DNA of 5,526 bases from Gammaproteobacteria bacterium (GTDB lineage Bacteria; Pseudomonadota; Gammaproteobacteria; Acidiferrobacterales; Acidiferrobacteraceae), in the NCBI GenBank assembly GCA_028064935.1, contig JAPTWT010000169.1, positions 1-5,526 on the forward strand, read 5' to 3'. The position numbers were made by a program, and so were the translations under genes. Positions 1 through 5,526 of the stretch are shown here, one piece after another. Each line of letters starts with the position of its first letter. Within the stretch, counting starts at the first letter, position 1. The notes beneath the pieces are model-generated. The model was not told the DNA's origin. It made no database searches and saw only the letters and a program-made list of their open reading frames with translations.

Positions 1-738
1 GATTTTGATCCGGTACGGGCCAAGGCTGAGGGCAGAGATACCGGACTGCCCAAGCACATCGCGGATCTGTTTCCGGATTCTTTTGAGGATTCGGAACTGG
101 GGGAGATCCCGAGGGGGTGGGAGATTAAGTCCATCGGTGACCTCGCGGACGTGGTGGGGGGAACTACACCGAGCACCAAAGAGCGGTCATATTGGGAAGG
201 CGGGACGCGCGCATGGGCTACGCCGAAAGATCTGTCCGGTCTATCGGTTCCTGTGTTGCTCGATACCGAGCGGCGAATCACCGACGCGGGGTTGTCGCAG
301 ATTGGCTCCGGGCTGTTACCCAAGGGAACCGTTCTGTTGTCATCGAGAGCCCCGATCGGCTACTTGGCCATCGCGGAGATTCCGGTTGCGGTTAATCAGG
401 GGTTCATCGCGATGGTGCCTAAGGCGGGAACGTCGAATCTCTTTTTGCTCTTTTGGGCCAGCGTCACGCATGAAGAGATCATTAGTCGCGCGAACGGCTC
501 GACCTTCCTTGAGATTAGCAAGGCAAACTTTCGCCCGATTACGGTTGTCGCACCGTGGGCCCCAGTGATGATAGCTTTCGACCGACTGGTCCGACCCACC
601 TACGAGCGTATTGTCGAATGCGCGTGCGAGTCCCGCACCCTCGCCCAGCTCCGCGACACCCTACTGCCCAGGCTGACCGCGGGAGACATCCACGTTGATG
701 AGGTTCAGCAGCGAACTGAGGCTGCTGTGGTGCAATAA
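1..738 (+). CDS. hsdS: Type I R-M specificity subunit HsdS, 3' part (5' end outside window)
   Basis: HsdS recognises the split DNA target of a type I R-M enzyme and holds the HsdM and HsdR subunits together. The frame is open from base 1 and gives 245 residues to the TAA stop. Residues 1-40 are the conserved central linker ([20 protein letters not shown], then [10 protein letters not shown]), which in full-length HsdS joins the two halves. Residues 41-185 form the second target recognition domain, with the family motifs RAPIGYLA and VNQGF (residues 116-135) and [12 protein letters not shown] (166-177). Residues 186-232 form the C-terminal helix ending in [14 protein letters not shown], the usual HsdS terminus. 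HsdS proteins are usually about 400-600 residues, so the first recognition domain lies upstream. A GTG at 151 is not the true start, because conserved sequence continues 5' of it. The next gene starts 52 bases downstream. The recognition sequence cannot be read from the protein. Confidence 0.96.
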   Translation, partial: DFDPVRAKAEGRDTGLPKHIADLFPDSFEDSELGEIPRGWEIKSIGDLADVVGGTTPSTKERSYWEGGTRAWATPKDLSGLSVPVLLDTERRITDAGLSQIGSGLLPKGTVLLSSRAPIGYLAIAEIPVAVNQGFIAMVPKAGTSNLFLLFWASVTHEEIISRANGSTFLEISKANFRPITVVAPWAPVMIAFDRLVRPTYERIVECACESRTLAQLRDTLLPRLTAGDIHVDEVQQRTEAAVVQ

Positions 739-754
739 ATATCTGGCCAAAAAG

Positions 755-765
755 GTGACGGTCAC
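755..765. repeat. Perfect 11-base palindrome GTGAC-G-GTCAC in the hsdS-OLD gap
   Basis: The arms GTGAC and GTCAC flank a single G in the 52-base space between hsdS and the OLD-family gene, 12-22 bases upstream of the ribosome binding site. Its length and place would suit a small operator, but no regulator is encoded nearby and no convincing -35/-10 pair is visible. The same arms recur within hsdR at 5219-5229, where the sequence is coding. Chance is a serious alternative. Confidence 0.4.
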
Positions 766-776
766 GCGATGCGAAT

Positions 777-782
777 AAGGAG
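777..782 (+). promoter_or_regulatory. Ribosome binding site of the OLD-family gene
   Basis: AAGGAG lies 8 bases before the ATG at 791, which is near-ideal spacing. It decides the start: another ATG at 784 is in a different frame and too close to the site. Its strength suggests the OLD gene is translated independently and not by coupling to hsdS. Confidence 0.75.
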
Positions 783-790
783 AATGCCAA

Positions 791-2791
791 ATGAAATTGA
801 CCGAGTTCAACATTGAAAACTACCGGTCCATCCGCGACTCGGGTTGGGTCAAGATCGATGACATCGCGGTCATCGTTGGCAAGAATGAGTCTGGTAAGAC
901 GTCGTTGCTGAAGGCCCTCTGGAAGTTCAATCCTTACGATGAATCTGGCTACAACATTGATCGAGAGTGGCCGCGCGGCCACCGCAAAGAGAAATCTTGT
1001 GACAAGACGGTGGCAACTTGTCGATTCACCTTTTCACCAGAAGAGCGCACGAGGCTAGAAGGAGTGCATGAGACAGCAAAGGGCATCCATTCGGTAGAGA
1101 TTAGACGGACTTACAAAGGAGAGTACTTCTACACGTTCCTGCCCAAAGCACCGGCACGCGAGCACGAGGTTTCTTGGATAATCGACTACGTTAACAGACG
1201 GCTCGCGACATTACCTGCCGGGTTATCCGGCCACTTCAAGGCACAGTTCGAGGCGGCACTGAGAGAATTCGTTCAGGCAGCGCAAAATGCGAGCGGAAGT
1301 ACTTATATAGTCGAAAAGATGCCAGAGTTCAAAGGTCGCCTGCCACAGTTCGCTTCCCCAAGCGAACCATTTCGCCAACAGGACATCAACAACCTTGTCG
1401 AACTGAACAGAACCTTAGACCAGATTGTGATCGAGGTAACGAATACGCCCCTGATGCGGGTGAGCGGCGCAGTACATGCTCTCATGCCCACATTCATCTA
1501 TATGGACGATTACCGGGCGTTCGCGGGCTCGGCGCAACTCAACGAGGTTCAACAACGAAGGAATGCCAATAAAGCTACCGACGCCGACCAGACTATTGCC
1601 TTAATTATGGAAATGGCAGGTCTTAACCTGGATGAGGAAGTTGCGAAAGGAAACGCTAGAGACCGGGAGCAGCGCATGCTTGACATGAGCGACGCTAGTA
1701 TGACGTTGACATCGCTCATCGCGGATCGTTGGTCGCAAAAGAGATATGAAGTACGGTTCGAAGCTGATGGTCAACACCTGATGGTGTTCGTCAAAGATGC
1801 GAATGGTAGCGCCCTCGTCCCTCTGGAGGAGCGATCAAAAGGGTTCCAGTGGTTTTTCTCTTTTGACATGACTTTTATGTACGAGACGCAAGGCAAGTTC
1901 TCTAACGCGATTATCCTCCTCGACGAACCGGGGCTACACTTGCACGCTGCAGCGCAGCGGGATCTGATGGCGCGAATGGCAGCCTATGCCAGATCGAACC
2001 AACTTATATACACGACACACCTGCCCTTTATGATCAACTTCACGCGCCTCGACAATATCTACGTCGCAGAGGAAGCAAGCCCTGGAGACACAAGGATACA
2101 CCAAAATTGGGCGACGGCTGACAAGGACGCGCGGTTCACATTACAAGCGGCGCTCGGTCTTTCATGGAGCCAGTCGCTTTTTGTCGGGCAGTACAACCTC
2201 ATCGTCGAGGGCGTCACTGATTTTTGGTACATTTCCACGGTTTCAGAGATGCTTCGTCAAGCCGGGAAGTCCGGAATTGATGAACAACTTGTCATTACGC
2301 CCGCCGGTGGAGCAAGCAAGGTCGCTTACATAGGCACGATTCTTCATGGACAACAACTCAAGGTCTGCGTGTTGCTGGATTCGGATTTGGAAGGACAGAG
2401 TGCTTACAGCCAACTCGTACATCACTGGATCATTGATAGCCAGCACGTTCTTATGCTTGGTGAATTGCTTGGCGGAATGAAACACGCCACGCTCGAAGAC
2501 CTTTTCGACCGTGATTACTACCTCGCCACGACCGAAGTCGCTTATGCGAATGAACTCGACGGAAAGCATTTGAGGGATTGGGTGAAACCAGGCGTTGCGA
2601 TCGTGGCATCTATCGGAGAAGCCCTCAAGGATGTTGGGGTTGAGACGTTCAATAAAGGGCGTGTAGCAAAGTACATCATGAGTGATCTCGCCGGTAAACA
2701 TCTTACTGATCTCGGTGCGGACACGGAGATGAAATTCAGCCAGGTAATTGAGGCCCTTAATGCGATCATAGCGAAGTGGAAGGCAACATGA
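791..2791 (+). CDS. OLD-family protein: ABC-type ATPase with C-terminal TOPRIM nuclease domain
   Basis: OLD-family proteins (type member: P2 Old; also GajA of Gabija) are dimeric or higher-order ATPases that cut or nick DNA through a metal-dependent TOPRIM domain, often in phage defence. The 666 residues open with LTEFNIENYRSI, the usual first strand of AAA/SMC-like ATPases, and Walker A GKNESGKT (30-37). A long helical insert follows (about 85-340) and contains the family-like PTFIYMDDYRAFAG (233-246). Next come a signature-like LEERSKGFQW (345-354), Walker B IILLDEPGLHLH (374-385) with D378 and E379, and the H-loop YTTH (407-410). The TOPRIM domain shows LIVEGVTD (470-477, E473), LLDSD (528-532, D530 and D532) and LEDLF (568-572). 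A conserved-looking NKGRVAKYI follows (621-629). All expected ATP- and metal-binding positions appear intact. No UvrD-like helicase (GajB) lies downstream, which argues against a standard Gabija pair. Sampled GC (about 43-57%) is lower than in the flanking genes. A DNA-repair role is the main alternative to defence. Confidence 0.9.
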   Translation: MKLTEFNIENYRSIRDSGWVKIDDIAVIVGKNESGKTSLLKALWKFNPYDESGYNIDREWPRGHRKEKSCDKTVATCRFTFSPEERTRLEGVHETAKGIHSVEIRRTYKGEYFYTFLPKAPAREHEVSWIIDYVNRRLATLPAGLSGHFKAQFEAALREFVQAAQNASGSTYIVEKMPEFKGRLPQFASPSEPFRQQDINNLVELNRTLDQIVIEVTNTPLMRVSGAVHALMPTFIYMDDYRAFAGSAQLNEVQQRRNANKATDADQTIALIMEMAGLNLDEEVAKGNARDREQRMLDMSDASMTLTSLIADRWSQKRYEVRFEADGQHLMVFVKDANGSALVPLEERSKGFQWFFSFDMTFMYETQGKFSNAIILLDEPGLHLHAAAQRDLMARMAAYARSNQLIYTTHLPFMINFTRLDNIYVAEEASPGDTRIHQNWATADKDARFTLQAALGLSWSQSLFVGQYNLIVEGVTDFWYISTVSEMLRQAGKSGIDEQLVITPAGGASKVAYIGTILHGQQLKVCVLLDSDLEGQSAYSQLVHHWIIDSQHVLMLGELLGGMKHATLEDLFDRDYYLATTEVAYANELDGKHLRDWVKPGVAIVASIGEALKDVGVETFNKGRVAKYIMSDLAGKHLTDLGADTEMKFSQVIEALNAIIAKWKAT

Positions 2792-2958
2792 CCAAAACCC
2801 ACATCGAAAACGCCCCCTGTCGCTTAGCTAGGGTCCCTCGGCTATGTTGTCCTCTACACCCCGACCCCGTGCGTGGCGTCCGGGCGCCGAAGGAAGTAGA
2901 TTTCTGTCCCTCAAAGACTGATAAGGGTTATTACGGATGGGTCCAGGCCGCGGGTTAA
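2788..2958 (+). CDS. Possible small ORF or gene remnant, 56 codons, unknown
   Basis: An ATG overlaps the OLD-gene TGA as ATGA. GGAAGG sits four bases upstream (2778-2783), inside the end of the OLD gene. The arrangement resembles translational coupling to a following gene. The product begins MTKTHIENAPCRLARVPRL and ends GYYGWVQAAG. It has four cysteines (11, 20, 21, 40), but their spacing does not suggest a zinc ribbon, and there is no membrane segment or recognisable domain. It could be a real small protein, the surviving start of a gene lost when the neighbouring RhuM-Fic/hsdR block was joined, or simply an open frame in noncoding DNA. I do not recognise any family, and the coding case rests on the start signals alone. 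Confidence 0.25.
   Translation: MTKTHIENAPCRLARVPRLCCPLHPDPVRGVRAPKEVDFCPSKTDKGYYGWVQAAG
2825..2844 (+). other. Imperfect hairpin in the gap between the OLD and RhuM-Fic genes
   Basis: TAGC (2825-2828) pairs with GCTA (2841-2844), and AGGG (2830-2833) can largely pair with CCCT (2835-2838), with a small internal loop between the two stems. No run of T follows, so it is not a standard intrinsic terminator. A second weak GC stem (GGCGT/GCGCC, 2875-2888) also lacks a T tract. The 192-base gap shows no other structure and no confident promoter. Confidence 0.25.
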
Positions 2959-2983
2959 TGCTATTCATGGCAGGAAGCCCAGG

Positions 2984-3985
2984 ATGAGTACGCCAGGTAA
3001 TAGCCCCGGTGGCGAGGTGCTAGTCTATGAAGCGGCAGACGGATCGGTGCGGGTGGATGTGCGGCTTGAGCGCGACACGGTCTGGCTGACACAGAGGCAA
3101 ATGTCTGAGGTTTTTGAGACGACTCCGGAAAACGTACTCATGCATTTGAAGAATGTCTTTGGAGATGGGGAGTTGGAGGAGTTCGCAACTACTAAGGAAT
3201 TCTTAGTCGTTCAATCCGAGGGCCGCCGGCAGGTCCGACGCAATCTCAAGCATTATAATCTCGATGCCATCATTTCCGTTGGATACCGGGTCAATTCGCG
3301 TCGTGGCGTGCGTTTCCGCCAGTGGGCCACCGGCGTGCTGCGTAATCATCTGGTGCAGGGATATACTTTTAACCAAACTCGGCTGGCCGAGCGCGGCCTG
3401 CGGGAGGCCCGGCAAACGCTGGACCTCCTTGTCCGCACCTTGCAAAACCAGGCCTTAGTGGATGATACCGGCTGGGCCGTGCTGGACCTCATTACCGGCT
3501 ACGCCGACACCTGGCGCTTGCTGCTGGAATATGACGAAGACCGGCTGGCGCTGCCGCCCGGCGCACAGCCATCGAAAGGCATTCTGGATTACACCAAGGT
3601 CAGTTATGCCATTGCTGATTTCAAGCGCGAGCTGATGGCGCGCCGGGAGGCGGGTGCGCTGTTCGGCAACCCGCGCGGTGATGCCCTGGAGGGAATTCTC
3701 GCCAGTATCGAGCAGACGATGTTTAGTGAGGCACTGTACCGCTCACGCGAGGAAAAGGCCGCGAATCTGCTTTACCTTATCATCAAGGATCACCCATTTT
3801 CCGACGGTAACAAGCGCATCGGCTCCTTCCTGTTTATGATCTATCTGAGGCAGGAAGACATCGCGCACACCCTCAATCCATCGGCGTTAACGGCGCTTGC
3901 GCTGCTCATTGCCGAAAGTGCCCCGGCCAGCAAGGATCTCATGATCCGGCTGACCATGAACCTGCTGGGGGACCGCCTGGCATGA
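2984..3985 (+). CDS. RhuM-family protein with C-terminal Fic/Doc domain
   Basis: RhuM-type proteins recur as R-linked genes in type I R-M loci. Their role is unproven. Fic/Doc domains transfer AMP or phosphate to target proteins, and many act as toxins. Residues 11-125 are RhuM-like, with a helix-turn-helix-like [17 protein letters not shown] (35-51) and the RhuM segment [17 protein letters not shown] (92-108). Residues 126-200 are mostly helical linker. Residues 201-333 are the Fic core: a flap region (about 227-251), [11 protein letters not shown] (256-266) and the active-site motif HPFSDGNKR (270-278). The catalytic H270 and the acidic D274 are present. K277 replaces the glycine of the AMP-transferring consensus HxFx(D/E)GNGR, as in Doc (HIFNDANKR), which phosphorylates EF-Tu. 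I found no (S/T)xxxE(G/N) inhibitory motif in the protein and no obvious antitoxin gene. AGGA (2972-2975) lies 8 bases before the ATG. The stop overlaps the hsdR start by ATGA, so the two are probably translationally coupled. No frameshift is seen. Confidence 0.9.
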   Translation: MSTPGNSPGGEVLVYEAADGSVRVDVRLERDTVWLTQRQMSEVFETTPENVLMHLKNVFGDGELEEFATTKEFLVVQSEGRRQVRRNLKHYNLDAIISVGYRVNSRRGVRFRQWATGVLRNHLVQGYTFNQTRLAERGLREARQTLDLLVRTLQNQALVDDTGWAVLDLITGYADTWRLLLEYDEDRLALPPGAQPSKGILDYTKVSYAIADFKRELMARREAGALFGNPRGDALEGILASIEQTMFSEALYRSREEKAANLLYLIIKDHPFSDGNKRIGSFLFMIYLRQEDIAHTLNPSALTALALLIAESAPASKDLMIRLTMNLLGDRLA

Positions 3986-5526
3986 GCCACTTCTCAGAAT
4001 CCGTCGTCGAATCTGCCACCCTCGCCTGGCTGAAGGTGCTCGGCTATGCCGTTCTCTACGGCCCTGACATCGCTGTCGGCCTGCCGAATGCCGAGCGCAC
4101 AGATCCGAACTACCATGACGTGGTACTCGAAGGTCGGCTACGCCAGGCACTCGCACGGCTCAATCACGATATACCCCTCGAAGCCATTGAAGACGCCTAC
4201 CGAAAGCTGACCCGTACCGGTGCGGCTACCCTTTTGGAACGTAATCGCGCCCTGCACCGGATGCTCGTGGACGGGGTGACGGTGGAGTATCGCCGTAAGG
4301 ACGGCTCCATCGCTGGCGCCCAGGCGCGGGTGATCGATTTCGAGAAGCCTGATAATAACGACTGGCTGGCCGTCAATCAATTTACGGTATCCGAAGGACA
4401 GCACACCCGTCGCCCGGACGTGGTGGTGTTCGTAAACGGCTTGCCGCTGGCCGTGATTGAGTTGAAGAATCCGGCCGATGAGAACGCCACCCTTAAAAAC
4501 GCCTGGCAGCAATTACAGACCTATCAGGCGCAGATCCCTGTCCTTTTTGGGACCAATGTGGTGCTTATTATTTCGGATGGCGCCCAGGCCCGTATCGGTG
4601 CGCTCAGTGCGGGCCAGGAATGGTTCAAGCCCTGGCGCACAATTACTGGGCACGAAGATGCGCCCCCCGCGTTACCGGAGTTACAGGTGGTGCTGGAGGG
4701 GGTCTTTGCCAAACGCCGCTTTCTCGATCTTTTGCGCTACTTTATCGTGTTTGAGGACGAGGGCAGCGGTCGGCTCGTTAAGAAGATGGCGGGCTATCAT
4801 CAGTTTCACGCGGTGAAGGTCGCCATCGAAGAGACGATACGGGCCGCCCAGATCCCCATGCCGCAGGTGGCCGAGACCCAGGGCCGCTATGGGACGACGG
4901 ACCATCCGGGCGGAGATCCGGGGGATCGGCGGGTCGGCGTGGTGTGGCACACGCAGGGTTCCGGCAAGAGTCTTACCATGGCCTTTTATGCCGGGCGCGT
5001 CATCCTCCATCCGGCCATGGAGAACCCCACCATCGTCGTGCTCACCGACCGCAATGATTTGGATGATCAGCTCTTCGCCACCTTCGCCCGTTGCCGCGAT
5101 TTGTTGCGCCAACCGCCGGTCCAAGCCAGCGATCGCGCGGATTTGCGCGAGAAGCTGAAGGTCGTCGCCGGCGGTGTGGTCTTCACGACCATCCAGAAGT
5201 TCTTTCCCGAGGAGAAGGGTGACCGTCACGCAGTGCTCTCCAAGCGGCACAATATCGTCGTGATCGCCGATGAGGCCCACCGTAGTCAGTACGATTTTCT
5301 GGACGGCTACGCCCGCCATATGCGCGACGCCCTGCCGCATGCCTCCTTCATTGGCTTCACCGGGACCCCCATCGAGAAGACCGACGCCAATACCAGGGCG
5401 GTCTTTGGGGACTACATCAGCATCTACGACATCCAGCGCTCGGTCGCCGATGGCGCCACAGTCCCCATCTACTATGAAAGCCGCTTGGCACAGCTCGCCC
5501 TGAAGGCCTCCGAACGCCCGCAGATC
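3982..5526 (+). CDS. hsdR: Type I R-M restriction subunit HsdR, 5' part (3' end outside window)
   Basis: HsdR is the ATP-driven translocase and nuclease of type I R-M enzymes. It joins HsdM and HsdS and cuts DNA away from the target. The frame runs 515 codons with no stop to the window edge, about half of a typical HsdR of 1000 or more residues. The N-terminal nuclease domain has the family start [20 protein letters not shown] (10-29), [10 protein letters not shown] (125-134), and a PD-(D/E)xK site: D146 in RRPDVVVF, E160 and K162 in VIELKNP, then QLQTY (177-181). The first RecA-like helicase domain has Walker A TQGSGKS (324-330), [12 protein letters not shown] (354-365), DEAH (430-433) and FTGTP (459-463). 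All of these sites look intact. The second RecA-like domain and the C-terminal HsdM/HsdS-binding part lie beyond the window. The ATG sits within the ATGA overlap with the upstream RhuM-Fic stop. GGGGGA (3967-3972), 9 bases upstream and inside that gene, is a plausible binding site. Confidence 0.97.
   Translation, partial: MSHFSESVVESATLAWLKVLGYAVLYGPDIAVGLPNAERTDPNYHDVVLEGRLRQALARLNHDIPLEAIEDAYRKLTRTGAATLLERNRALHRMLVDGVTVEYRRKDGSIAGAQARVIDFEKPDNNDWLAVNQFTVSEGQHTRRPDVVVFVNGLPLAVIELKNPADENATLKNAWQQLQTYQAQIPVLFGTNVVLIISDGAQARIGALSAGQEWFKPWRTITGHEDAPPALPELQVVLEGVFAKRRFLDLLRYFIVFEDEGSGRLVKKMAGYHQFHAVKVAIEETIRAAQIPMPQVAETQGRYGTTDHPGGDPGDRRVGVVWHTQGSGKSLTMAFYAGRVILHPAMENPTIVVLTDRNDLDDQLFATFARCRDLLRQPPVQASDRADLREKLKVVAGGVVFTTIQKFFPEEKGDRHAVLSKRHNIVVIADEAHRSQYDFLDGYARHMRDALPHASFIGFTGTPIEKTDANTRAVFGDYISIYDIQRSVADGATVPIYYESRLAQLALKASERPQI
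5219..5229. repeat. Second copy of the palindrome, GTGAC-C-GTCAC, inside hsdR
   Basis: This matches the intergenic palindrome at 755-765 on both arms and differs only in the centre base. With flanks, GGTGAC-(G/C)-GTCACGC is shared over 14 positions. Here it is coding and reads through Gly-Asp-Arg-His of HsdR, so codon usage alone may explain it. Confidence 0.3.

Noticed and set aside
156..161. Run of six G in the HsdS target recognition domain as a phase-variation tract
   Set aside because: Six G is short for slippage control and not unusual at this GC content. The frame is intact, and there are no inverted repeats or second hsdS gene in the window.
5..568. Long + strand frame (187 codons) overlapping hsdS
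   Set aside because: It lies in another frame of hsdS and is rich in Arg, Ser and Cys with no domain. HsdS motifs are clear in frame 1.
151..738. GTG at 151 as the start of hsdS
   Set aside because: The frame stays open to base 1 and the 50 codons before the GTG encode the conserved HsdS central linker, so the gene begins upstream of the window.
539..982. 147-codon antisense frame across the hsdS-OLD junction
   Set aside because: It runs over the conserved HsdS C-terminus and the OLD Walker A region, with no recognisable product or start signal.
2243..2701. 152-codon antisense frame inside the OLD TOPRIM region
   Set aside because: It is explained as the shadow of a well-supported + strand gene and shows no family features.
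2875..2888. GC-rich stem GGCGT/GCGCC as a terminator after the OLD gene
   Set aside because: The stem is short, includes a wobble pair, and has no T run after it. Termination here would also cut off the coupled RhuM-Fic and hsdR genes.
2792..2983. Promoter for RhuM-Fic and hsdR in the gap
   Set aside because: AT-rich patches such as TTATTAC near 2928 lack a matched -35 element at proper spacing, so no promoter call is justified.
4681..5340. 219-codon antisense frame inside hsdR
   Set aside because: hsdR motifs (Walker A, DEAH, FTGTP) occupy the + strand here. Long antisense frames are common in GC-rich genes, and the product, rich in His, Gly and Asp, shows no domain.

Overview
The window is a slice of a type I restriction-modification (R-M) locus in which two extra genes lie between the specificity gene and the restriction gene. 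Every convincing gene is on the + strand, and together they read as one operon-like block. The sequence is moderately GC-rich, about 60% in hsdS, the RhuM-Fic gene and hsdR by counts on sampled lines. This suits a proteobacterium or a similar bacterium, but nothing here fixes the species. hsdM is not in the window and would be expected upstream of base 1.

Layout. Bases 1-738 are the 3' part of hsdS, covering the central conserved linker, the second target recognition domain and the C-terminal helix. A 52-base gap follows, with a short perfect palindrome and a strong ribosome binding site. Bases 791-2791 encode a 666-residue OLD-family protein: an ABC-type ATPase joined to a TOPRIM nuclease domain. 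Bases 2792-2983 hold no recognisable gene. A 56-codon reading frame (2788-2958) overlaps the OLD stop by ATGA and may be a small gene or a remnant. Bases 2984-3985 encode a RhuM-type N-terminal domain fused to a C-terminal Fic/Doc domain. hsdR starts at 3982, overlaps the RhuM-Fic stop by ATGA, and runs off the window after 515 codons with its nuclease motif and first helicase domain intact.

How the genes may work together. HsdM, HsdS and HsdR would form the DNA methylation and restriction complex. The OLD nuclease and the RhuM-Fic protein sit exactly where the anticodon nuclease gene prrC sits in the EcoprrI operon (hsdM-hsdS-prrC-hsdR). A backup or abortive-infection role that responds to the state of the R-M complex is therefore a reasonable hypothesis, but it is inference. 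The OLD gene has lower GC (roughly 50% on sampled lines) than its neighbours, which suggests it joined the locus separately. The RhuM-Fic and hsdR genes match each other in composition and are tightly joined.
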